Origin: Lachnospiraceae bacterium UBA3845 | GTDB lineage: Bacteria > Bacillota > Clostridia > Lachnospirales > Lachnospiraceae | Direction of reading: 5' to 3' | Length of the DNA: 9,211 nt | NCBI GenBank assembly: GCA_002392705.1 | Contig: DGHP01000155.1 | Coordinates: 2,679-11,889, forward strand | The notes under the pieces: model-generated | The model's database searches: none | Told to the model about the DNA's origin: nothing | Seen by the model: the letters and a program-made list of their open reading frames with translations, nothing else | Shown here: piece after piece, positions 1-5,519 of the stretch | Layout: each line of letters begins with the position of its first letter | How positions within the stretch are numbered: position 1 is the first letter of the stretch | Position numbers and translations under genes: made by a program

Positions 1-24
1 ATCCTGAAGGATGAGACACGGGGA

Positions 25-80
25 TCATACCTTTGAGGTATGACGGTTCTGTCAGAATGGGTATTCGACAGCCTTAAGGC
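25..80 (+). other. Two stem-loops upstream of dapL
   Basis: Two stem-loops can be drawn directly. The first pairs TCATACCT (25-32) with AGGTATGA (36-43) around a TTG loop. The second pairs CTGTC (49-53) with GACAG (67-71) and, after a bulged A, GAAT (55-58) with ATTC (63-66) around GGGT. The palindrome GCCTTAAGGC (71-80) follows and overlaps the base of the second stem. Together with the terminator just downstream this looks like a structured leader or the 3' end of an upstream transcript that begins outside the window. I do not recognise a known riboswitch core: lysine, T-box and SAM-I signature segments are absent in what is visible. Confidence 0.4.
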
Positions 81-106
81 GGATATGATAGAAATATAGA
101 CAGCAG

Positions 107-142
107 AAGGGCCGGGAAGAATATGTTCTTCCGGCTCTTTTT
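107..142 (+). terminator. Intrinsic terminator upstream of dapL
   Basis: GCCGGGAAGAA (111-121) pairs with TTCTTCCGGC (126-135) around a TATG loop, with one bulged G. The stem can be extended by AAGG/CTTT, and a run of five T follows at 138-142. This is a textbook Rho-independent terminator. It ends either an upstream transcript or, if the dapL promoter lies upstream of the window, acts as a leader terminator. I see no alternative pairing partner for its arms in 1-106, which argues against simple attenuation within the visible sequence. Confidence 0.85.
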
Positions 143-196
143 AAATGATAAAAGTTTTGCCGCGGGTGTCAGACAGAATCAGTCAGGGAGGATGCT

Positions 197-1417
197 ATGT
201 TTCAGATCAATCAGCATTATACGGAACTGCAGGGCAGCTATCTGTTTTCCAGGATCGCGTCAAAAGTAAGATCTTATGAGGCGGAGCATCCGGACGTGGA
301 GATTATCAGGCTCGGGATCGGGGATGTGACCCTGCCCCTGGCACCCGCTGTGATCAAAGCCCTTCACGCGGCGGTCGATGAGATGGCGGTGAAGGAGACC
401 TTCCATGGCTACGCGCCGGATCTGGGATATGAATTTCTCAGGGCAGCGATCCGGGATCATGATTATAAAAGCAGAGGCGTGGATATCGAAATTGACGAGA
501 TCTTCATAAGCGACGGGGCGAAGAGCGATACGGGAAATATAGGGGACATCTTTTCCGCGAACTGCCGCGCCGCGATCTGTGACCCGGTCTATCCGGTGTA
601 TCTGGATTCGAATGTGATGGACGGCAGGGCCGGAAGTTACCTGCCGGAGACGGGAAGATATTCCAATATTCTGTATATGCCATGCACGGAGGAAAATGGC
701 TTTATCCCGCAGATTCCGTCTGAAAAAGCCGACATGATCTATCTGTGTTTTCCGAACAATCCGACCGGAATGACCATATCAAAGGAAGAACTGCAGAAAT
801 GGGTGGATTACGCGCTGGAAAATAGTTCGGTCATTCTCTACGATGCTGCCTATGAGGCTTATATCAGGGATAAAGATGCTGTTCATACGATCTATGAATG
901 CGATGGGGCGGACCGCTGCGCGATCGAGTTCAGAAGCTTTTCTAAAAATGCAGGTTTTACCGGAACCAGACTGGGATTCACGGTTGTTCCGAAGAAGCTG
1001 AAATGCGGGGATGTATCGCTGAACGCCCTCTGGGCAAGGAGGCACGGCACGAAATTCAACGGAACCGCCTATATCATCCAGCGGGCGGGGGAGGCAGTCT
1101 ATTCTGAAGAGGGACAGCGGCAGACGCAGGAGCAGGTTGAGTATTATATGCGCAACGCTTCCATTATCCTGAAGGGGCTTCAGGAGGAGGGATATTCGGT
1201 TTACGGCGGAGTCAACGCCCCCTATATCTGGCTGAAAACGCCGGGTGAGATGACCTCCTGGGAGTTCTTTGACAGTCTGCTCTGGAAGGCCCACGTGGTG
1301 GGAACCCCCGGATCGGGCTTCGGACCCTGTGGCGAGCATTTCTTCCGCCTGACCGCTTTCGGCTCCCTGGAAAATACGCTGAAAGCCATGGAGCGGATCC
1401 GCAGCTTTTCCTGCTGA
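197..1417 (+). CDS. dapL: LL-diaminopimelate aminotransferase (DapL)
   Basis: A 406-residue cytosolic PLP enzyme. DapL converts tetrahydrodipicolinate and glutamate directly to LL-2,6-diaminopimelate and 2-oxoglutarate (EC 2.6.1.83), bypassing the succinylase/acetylase branches of lysine and peptidoglycan precursor synthesis. The protein has the class I/II aminotransferase layout: RLGIGD near 38-43, YAPDLGYEFLR near 72-82, PNNPTG at 186-191, YDAAYEAY with the PLP-ring Asp at about 216, the Schiff-base lysine in SFSK (Lys250) followed by NAGFTGTRLGF, and the carboxylate-binding arginine in FFRLTAFG (about 384). Length matches the family at about 400-410 residues. The ATG is supported by AGGGAGG (185-191) five bases upstream. 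An intrinsic terminator lies about 55 bases upstream, and I could not find a clear promoter between it and the gene. No terminator is evident downstream; the gene runs into a tandem repeat array and faces a convergent regulator. It is a single-gene unit as far as the window shows. Confidence 0.95.
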   Translation: MFQINQHYTELQGSYLFSRIASKVRSYEAEHPDVEIIRLGIGDVTLPLAPAVIKALHAAVDEMAVKETFHGYAPDLGYEFLRAAIRDHDYKSRGVDIEIDEIFISDGAKSDTGNIGDIFSANCRAAICDPVYPVYLDSNVMDGRAGSYLPETGRYSNILYMPCTEENGFIPQIPSEKADMIYLCFPNNPTGMTISKEELQKWVDYALENSSVILYDAAYEAYIRDKDAVHTIYECDGADRCAIEFRSFSKNAGFTGTRLGFTVVPKKLKCGDVSLNALWARRHGTKFNGTAYIIQRAGEAVYSEEGQRQTQEQVEYYMRNASIILKGLQEEGYSVYGGVNAPYIWLKTPGEMTSWEFFDSLLWKAHVVGTPGSGFGPCGEHFFRLTAFGSLENTLKAMERIRSFSC

Positions 1418-1431
1418 ATGACAGGAACATT

Positions 1432-1580
1432 TCCTGCTGATTCTACGAGGGCATCCGTAACCGGAAGGCCTCCTGCTGATTTTATGAGGGCATCTGTAAT
1501 CGGAAGGTCTCCTGCTGATTTACGAGGGCATCCGTAACCGGAAAGTCTACTGCTGATCCTACGAGAGCATCTGTATGTCC
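1432..1580. repeat. Degenerate 38-39 bp tandem repeats between dapL and lysR
   Basis: Three nearly full units lie head to tail: 1432-1470 (39 bp), 1471-1509 (39 bp) and 1510-1547 (38 bp). A fourth, partial unit (1548-1580) enters the 3' end of the lysR-family gene. Each unit begins with TCCTGCTGAT, continues with a TACGAGGGCATC-like core, and ends near GTAACCGGAAGG. The first nine bases also match the last bases of dapL (TCCTGCTGA at 1409-1417). On the minus strand each unit resembles the end of the regulator gene (ATGCTCTCGTAG followed by GATCAGCAG), so every copy carries a TAG or TAA in the corresponding place. No hairpin with a T-run is formed, so I do not call these terminators. They fill essentially the whole convergent gap. 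Confidence 0.85.
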
Positions 1581-2458
1581 ATGGAATCACAGATGGAGCG
1601 GATAAAGAGTTCCGCCGCGTGGGTCAGGCGACGGGTCCGGTCCCAGATCAGGATATAGGAGGCGGAGACCTCGGGGTTCACGATCCGTTTGATCGTCACG
1701 GCGGGATCGTCGGAAAAATGGTTGTCGGAGGCCGGATAGATGGCGATCCCGACCCCCTGCTTTGTCAGCTCGTAAGCGTTGAGCATGTGGGCAACCCGGC
1801 AGCGGATCTTCAGGTCGACATCTTCCTCCGGGAACCAGCCGCGGATCTCCATCAGCCGGGATTCTCTGGAAGGGATGATCAGGTCCCGGCTCTTCAGCGA
1901 AAGGAGCGGGATGGTATTCCCCGGAAGTTTCGCGAGGGGATCAGAGGAGGGGATCATGGCTGTCCAGGGTTCCTTGTAAACAGGGATGGAGAAGAGACCC
2001 TCGTCATTGTGAGGCTCGATAATGATCCCGATCTCGGAGAGGCTGTTTGTGACGCGGTAGATCACATCATCCGTGCTGCCGTTCCAGATGGAATACTGGA
2101 CGTGGGGATGCCCGGCCTTGAAAGAGGAGATCCATCCTGAAAGAAGTCTTGGCGCGTGGCCTTCGACGGAGGCGATATAGATGGTTCCCTGGAGACCCTC
2201 CGCCATCTCGGCAATGTGCTCTTTCGACCGCGAGGCAAGATCCGAGATCTGGCGGGCGTATTCAAGGAAGGTATTGCCGGCGGGCGTCAGACGCAGGCCA
2301 TGAGGAGAGCGCTCGAACAGAGAGGCGCCCAGTTCCTCCTCCAGGCCCCGAATCTGCCGGCTCAGGGGAGGCTGGGCGATCTTCAGCTGCTGCGCGGCGC
2401 GGGTAATGTTCAGGTTTTCCGCCACTGCTATGAAATAATGAATATGCCTGAGTTCCAA
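1559..2458 (-). CDS. LysR-family transcriptional regulator
   Basis: A cytosolic DNA-binding regulator of 299 residues from the TTG start chosen here. The first ~60 residues are a winged helix-turn-helix (ELRHIHYFIAVAEN, then NITRAAQQL, IAQPPLSRQIRGLEEELG and LFER), very typical of LysR proteins and closest in style to the CatM/BenM/HcaR-like branch. Residues from about 90 onward form the periplasmic-binding-protein-like effector domain. An upstream ATG at 2515 would give 318 residues, but the extra 19 residues precede the point where family members normally begin and its ribosome binding site is weak. TTG at 2458-2456 has AAGGGA nine bases upstream and starts exactly at the conserved LELRHIHYF. 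The effector and target genes are unknown. The gene is convergent with dapL and is not divergent from any visible target, so control of dapL is not implied. Its 3' end is copied in the adjacent tandem repeats. Confidence 0.92.
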   Translation of the reverse strand: MELRHIHYFIAVAENLNITRAAQQLKIAQPPLSRQIRGLEEELGASLFERSPHGLRLTPAGNTFLEYARQISDLASRSKEHIAEMAEGLQGTIYIASVEGHAPRLLSGWISSFKAGHPHVQYSIWNGSTDDVIYRVTNSLSEIGIIIEPHNDEGLFSIPVYKEPWTAMIPSSDPLAKLPGNTIPLLSLKSRDLIIPSRESRLMEIRGWFPEEDVDLKIRCRVAHMLNAYELTKQGVGIAIYPASDNHFSDDPAVTIKRIVNPEVSASYILIWDRTRRLTHAAELFIRSICDSMDIQMLS

Positions 2459-2467
2459 AATCTTCGG

Positions 2468-2474
2468 TCCCTTC
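2468..2474 (-). promoter_or_regulatory. Ribosome binding site favouring the TTG start of the LysR gene
   Basis: On the minus strand GAAGGGA reads toward the TTG codon at 2458-2456 with a nine-base spacer. The alternative ATG at 2515 has only a weak GGCGGA-like element upstream. This site and the family's usual N-terminus are the reasons for preferring the shorter protein. Confidence 0.55.
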
Positions 2475-2483
2475 TTAAAGCGC

Positions 2484-2502
2484 GTACCTGGCTGCGGGGT
2501 AC
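2484..2502. promoter_or_regulatory. Inverted repeat just upstream of the LysR gene
   Basis: GTACC (2484-2488) and GGTAC (2498-2502) form a perfect five-base inverted repeat around nine bases. It sits 26 bases before the TTG start, in what would be the leader of the regulator. LysR proteins often bind dyads near their own promoters, so autoregulation is possible. The arms are short and the element does not fit the classic T-N11-A box cleanly, so this is a weak candidate. Confidence 0.25.
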
Positions 2503-2610
2503 ATGTGTGAAGCATTTTTCGGAATTCCGCCGCCGATTTTTATACTGCGGCCGGGATATGGATTAGTCTTCCGATGCGGTGCGGATGTTTGAGACTGTCC
2601 GGAGACGGTT

Positions 2611-3552
2611 TTAAACCGCGGCCAGAATATTCAGGTTGCGCAGCTGACCGTCAGAGATACTGTCGTTGACGGAATTTGCGTGCTTTTCCAGGTCCATGCA
2701 GACTGCCTGCGTGAGTCTCTGCTCCATCAGTTCGTCGATTATGTCTGAGACGATTCCCTCGATTACATTTGCCTTTTCTTCCCTTGACGCAGGCTCATTG
2801 TCCGAGCACAGAAGATACTCCATCAGCTCCGCTTCGATGGAGAGTTTCGCAAGGCCCCGCAGGGCACGGAAGCTCCATTTGTAGTAGGGCTGGTAGGCGT
2901 CGTTCAGCAGGAATATGGCGGCAGAGGCATTTTTGACAAATTCAAATACGGCAAGCTGCGCCGCTGCGCTTTCGCCGTGCTGCAGGCAGCGCTTGTAATT
3001 GTACTGTCCGGACTGGGCCATGAGCATCAGGTGCCCCGCCAGCTTCTTCTTTTTTATATCCCCCGGGCGCCGGATGAGCATCCGGCGGATTCTCGTCATT
3101 TCCCCGTAATTGTCAAAATAGAGTTCCCCGTTTGTCGCTTCCGCCAGGTACTGGTCCGGGAGCCTCAGCCAGGCTTCCGTGCTCAGAATGCCGTCCGGAG
3201 TGCCCGTTTTCTCTTTAAAGAAATCTCCGATGCGGATCACCCCGTGCCTGCTTCCGCCGGCCGGCTGCAGCAGGGAACGTTTCAGAGAGCAGAACTCTTT
3301 TGGGAGTTTGGCGTATGCCCTTTCCAGAAGGAAAGCGGTCCGCCTGTCGACTATGTCCTCTCCCGGAAGAAAGAGGCAGAAACCCGGTTCAAAATCATGA
3401 TCCTGCGAAATATCGTCGTCGAAACCGAAACATTCCGAACCGCTTCCGGTAAGGCCGGCAGCAAGGAAGGGAAGAAGCTGCGGGAAGTCCCGCTCCAGCA
3501 TCGGCCGGCCGTATTCTTCAAAATATGCTCTGGATAGTTCCAGTCCTTTCAT
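2611..3552 (-). CDS. DUF4037-type nucleotidyltransferase-fold protein
   Basis: A 313-residue soluble protein that resembles DUF4037-domain proteins. The N-terminal part contains AAGLTGSGSECFGFDDD followed by ISQDHDFE (residues about 31-55). This is the G-S...D-x-D arrangement of the nucleotidyltransferase superfamily, with Asp51 and Asp53 as likely metal ligands. The rest is mainly helical and includes a basic stretch, RRPGDIKKKK, near 160-170. No signal peptide or membrane segment is seen. The substrate is unknown: the fold supports nucleotidyl transfer in principle, but I would not name a target. The ATG is preceded by GTGAGGTG five to six bases upstream, and a plausible promoter lies 42 bases further up. 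The gene is divergent from an MNT/HEPN toxin-antitoxin cassette, which also encodes a nucleotidyltransferase fold. It is followed by a 152-base gap before the LysR gene, with no clear terminator. Confidence 0.8.
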   Translation of the reverse strand: MKGLELSRAYFEEYGRPMLERDFPQLLPFLAAGLTGSGSECFGFDDDISQDHDFEPGFCLFLPGEDIVDRRTAFLLERAYAKLPKEFCSLKRSLLQPAGGSRHGVIRIGDFFKEKTGTPDGILSTEAWLRLPDQYLAEATNGELYFDNYGEMTRIRRMLIRRPGDIKKKKLAGHLMLMAQSGQYNYKRCLQHGESAAAQLAVFEFVKNASAAIFLLNDAYQPYYKWSFRALRGLAKLSIEAELMEYLLCSDNEPASREEKANVIEGIVSDIIDELMEQRLTQAVCMDLEKHANSVNDSISDGQLRNLNILAAV

Positions 3553-3593
3553 TCTGACACCTCACTAAATATTCCCTGTATCTCTGCATATCG

Positions 3594-3622
3594 ATGATAT
3601 CAGTTTCCCTGATTTCCGGCAA
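3594..3622 (-). promoter_or_regulatory. Candidate sigma-A promoter for the DUF4037 gene
   Basis: On the minus strand TTGCCG (3622-3617) is followed after exactly 17 bases by TATCAT (3599-3594), four and five matches to the -35 and -10 consensus. The expected start near 3587 leaves a leader of about 35 bases containing the gene's ribosome binding site. Position and spacing fit well, but it is a sequence match only. Confidence 0.5.
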
Positions 3623-3675
3623 CAGCAGTATCTGAAAAACGCCCTTGAGTATGCGTAGCTGCTGCGGAATTGATG

Positions 3676-3705
3676 TGTACAATAAAGCAGGATCTTTGTT
3701 ATAAT
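3676..3705 (+). promoter_or_regulatory. Extended -10 promoter of the MNT/HEPN cassette
   Basis: TATAAT at 3700-3705 is a perfect -10 element, and TG at 3697-3698 makes it an extended -10 (TGTTATAAT). The -35 region is weaker: TGTACA at 3676-3681, with an 18-base spacer. Transcription would start near 3712, about 128 bases before the MNT gene. This promoter and the DUF4037 promoter point away from each other across the same intergenic region. Confidence 0.65.
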
Positions 3706-3714
3706 ATTAAAAAA

Positions 3715-3731
3715 GCAAAAGGGACTTTTGC
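3715..3731 (+). promoter_or_regulatory. Perfect hairpin at the predicted 5' end of the MNT/HEPN mRNA
   Basis: GCAAAAG (3715-3721) and CTTTTGC (3725-3731) are a perfect seven-base inverted repeat around GGA. The predicted transcription start is near 3712, so the hairpin would sit at the very 5' end of the mRNA, where it could stabilise the message. As DNA it could equally be an operator just downstream of the promoter. No T-run follows closely, so it is not called a terminator. The remaining leader up to 3839 shows no gene with a convincing ribosome binding site. Confidence 0.45.
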
Positions 3732-3839
3732 CCCTCATTTCTCAATTATGAAAGCAGAACAGGAAGTATCAGTCTCAGATTTGAAAACTTGGAAAACAAT
3801 AGTTTCTGACCGGAACGCGATTAAAGAGGTGGGACAGAA

Positions 3840-4166
3840 ATGGATCAACAGATGTATAACGAGCTGGTTCACGGAATTTTGAGCGTGCTGTCGGACCGGG
3901 CATTAAAAATTGTTTTGTACGGCTCTGCTGCGCGGGGAACCGAAACACCTGAATCAGATATAGATATTGCAGTTTTCGTAAATTCCGGAATCGATTCCGA
4001 AATAGAAGACAGGCTATCTGAAATGATCGTGGATTTGAATCTCAAATATAATAAAGTCTTTTCCGTAATAGATATTGATGATGCGACGTATCGAAAATGG
4101 AAAGGAGTTACTCCTTTTTACCAGAATGTTGACAGGGAGGGAATCGTTTTATGGAAGGCAGCGTAA
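3840..4166 (+). CDS. MNT-type nucleotidyltransferase, antitoxin of an MNT/HEPN module
   Basis: A 108-residue minimal nucleotidyltransferase. It carries the GS-x10-D-x-D motif in full: GSAARG from Gly28, then Asp40 and Asp42 in SDIDIAVF, with a further acidic candidate in VIDIDD (78-81). In characterised MntA/HepT pairs the MNT protein silences its partner HEPN RNase by transferring AMP to a tyrosine near the toxin active site. The same role is inferred here because the next gene encodes a HEPN domain. The ATG is preceded by GAGGTGG seven bases upstream. The last 16 bases overlap the start of the HEPN gene, which implies co-transcription and translational coupling. The frame is intact and of normal length, unlike its partner. 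Base composition is visibly more AT-rich than the flanking genes, as expected for a horizontally acquired cassette. With the toxin truncated this antitoxin may be an orphan. Confidence 0.88.
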   Translation: MDQQMYNELVHGILSVLSDRALKIVLYGSAARGTETPESDIDIAVFVNSGIDSEIEDRLSEMIVDLNLKYNKVFSVIDIDDATYRKWKGVTPFYQNVDREGIVLWKAA

Positions 4167-4564
4167 TTGATCTCTCCAGGTACAGGCTTGAGACTGCTAA
4201 AGAAGATTTGAAAACAGCGAAAGATAATCTGAGAGATGGCAACCTGAGAGCGTCTGTTAACAGGTCATACTATACCATTTTTCATGCCCTGCGATCTGTT
4301 CTGGCGCTTTAGCAGTTCGATTCCGGAAAACATTCCGGAATCATTGCGCGTATCAATCAGAATTATGTAAAGACGGGGATCTTTGACAAAACACTTTCAA
4401 AAGTGGTGGATACAGCATTCCGCCTGAGAGAAAAGGCCGATTACCAGGATTTCTTTGTGGTATCAAAGGAAGACGCAGAAGCACAGATTGTAAAAGCGGA
4501 ACAGGTTATGACCGTTATCGAAGCATATGTAAAAAAGCAATGGGAGAAAATGGATACCCCATAA
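4151..4564 (+). pseudogene. HEPN-domain toxin gene interrupted by an in-frame TAG
   Basis: Reading from the ATG at 4151 gives a 137-codon frame that is open except for TAG at codon 54 (4310-4312). The N-terminal part (RYRLETAKEDLKTAKDNL, then NRSYYTIFHALRSVLAL) is a typical HEPN helix pair. It contains the R-x(4-6)-H ribonuclease motif, here Arg38 and His45 with six residues between. After the stop the same frame continues as QFDSGKHSGIIARINQNY, KTGIFDK, AFRLREKADYQDFFVVSKEDAEAQI, which is the usual second half of these proteins. No frameshift is needed to join the halves. A single change such as GAG to TAG would explain it. No in-frame ATG with a ribosome binding site lies soon after the stop, so re-initiation is unlikely. 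The expected product is a 53-residue fragment that keeps the catalytic motif but loses the C-terminal helices. The alternatives are a sequencing error or amber readthrough. Confidence 0.85.
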
Positions 4565-4620
4565 CAGATTTCTGCCGGAGTGGGACAGTATACTGACGGT
4601 TATACAGTTTCCATGTTTTA

Positions 4621-5484
4621 TCAGCGGGCGTGTCCATAAATTCGCCGCGCCTTTTCCGTCAGCTCCTCCGCCTCAAGAAAATATCCGTAATAGGAGAAGG
4701 ACGGGGCGCATTTTTCACATACAAAGGCATAATAGCCCGGATCCGGTCCTTCTTCCTCTTTCAGCAGTTCAGCGGCTTCGTCCAGCCAGGCATAGATCTG
4801 TGCCTCACATTTCTCCATTCCGTCCCGATTTTCGAGGGTCTGTGCCATATTCAGCAGGGTGATGGCTTTCTCCAGCCTTCCATTCGGAACCTGCTCCATA
4901 CAGGATAGTGCCTTTTCATACAGGGCAAATGCTTCTTCATAGCGTCCAAGGGAAGAGCAGGTCAAAGCCATATTGTTGTAAAGGCCTCCGAGCAGGGCAT
5001 TGTCTGTGCGGTTTCCGGATTCGTAAACTTTCCGTGCTTTTTCAAAAAGAGCCAGGGAGCGTTCATTTTCCCCGAAAGCATTGCAGGCAGTAGCGGCGTT
5101 CACATATGTGGTTCCTGCGCTGAGCGTTTCTCCGAAATCAAGTTCATCGACAAGCGCGAGAGCCTGATCGATATGCTGCATGGCTTTTTCCCTGTCGTCT
5201 GTCTTGCGGTAATGTCCGATCAGCTCATTGTGAAGCATGAGCTGCCCGCGCAGATCCTGTCCGAGCTTTGCCTCTTCCATCCAGTAGAGAAGATGGCGCT
5301 CCGCTCCTGCGTAATCGCGTTTTGCCATATATTCATCCATCTTCTGTATGATTCTCTGTTGGGGAACGGACTTTACCTGCGGCGTCCGGCCGTAAGGATC
5401 CCCGCACAGGACACAGCGCGGTTCCACATAATCTTCCGGCTGAAGTCCGTAATGATGGTCGTTCATATTTGATCCCTCTGTCAT
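4621..5484 (-). CDS. TPR-repeat protein with terminal CxxC pairs
   Basis: A 287-residue cytosolic protein with no signal peptide. From about residue 45 to 245 it is built of helical tetratricopeptide-like repeats; the clearest are around 82-115 (ELIGHYRKTDDREKAMQHIDQALAL), 124-157 (with ALFEKARKVY) and 165-198 (NNMALTCSSLGRYEEAFALY). Such repeats usually bind protein partners. A CVLCGDPYG motif (Cys24, Cys27) lies before the repeats and a CEKCAP motif (Cys256, Cys259) after them, so the two pairs could form one zinc site joining the ends. The ATG at 5484 has AAAGGA a few bases upstream; a second ATG at 5466, with GAGGG seven bases before it, is nearly as good and would remove six residues. 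The gene lies 35 bases after the exported 763-residue protein on the same strand and is probably co-transcribed with it. The function is unknown. Confidence 0.8.
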   Translation of the reverse strand: MTEGSNMNDHHYGLQPEDYVEPRCVLCGDPYGRTPQVKSVPQQRIIQKMDEYMAKRDYAGAERHLLYWMEEAKLGQDLRGQLMLHNELIGHYRKTDDREKAMQHIDQALALVDELDFGETLSAGTTYVNAATACNAFGENERSLALFEKARKVYESGNRTDNALLGGLYNNMALTCSSLGRYEEAFALYEKALSCMEQVPNGRLEKAITLLNMAQTLENRDGMEKCEAQIYAWLDEAAELLKEEEGPDPGYYAFVCEKCAPSFSYYGYFLEAEELTEKARRIYGHAR

Positions 5485-5519
5485 CTGTTCCTTTCTCCTA
5501 TATATATCCTGTGGTCCGC

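Noticed and set aside
1..36. Open frame from the window edge reading ILKDETRGSYL then TGA, possibly the tail of an upstream gene
   Set aside because: Only eleven codons are visible, and the last ones overlap a clean hairpin. It could be coding or not, so it is not listed as a feature.
1..143. Lysine riboswitch or T-box ahead of dapL
   Set aside because: A CTGTCA segment follows the first hairpin as in lysine riboswitches, but the other conserved core segments (for example GGAGAGC after P5 and the GAATA loop) are missing. No T-box GGTGG-type segment is present.
1432..1547. CRISPR array
   Set aside because: Units are directly adjacent without unique spacers, they diverge from each other, and no cas gene is present.
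1222..1590. Minus-strand 122-residue frame with a 13-residue repeat (SAGGLPVTDALVE-like)
   Set aside because: The peptide repeat only reflects the 39 bp DNA repeats read in frame. The frame overlaps the ends of both dapL and the LysR gene and has no ribosome binding site.
3670..3882. 70-residue frame in the leader of the MNT gene
   Set aside because: No ribosome binding site precedes its ATGs, it overlaps the MNT start in another frame and it contains the 5' hairpin. A decayed small gene cannot be excluded, but there is no positive support.
4565..4620. CAGTATACTG and nearby GTTATACAG as a bidirectional terminator between the convergent HEPN and TPR genes
   Set aside because: The pairing is short and imperfect and no T-run follows on either strand.
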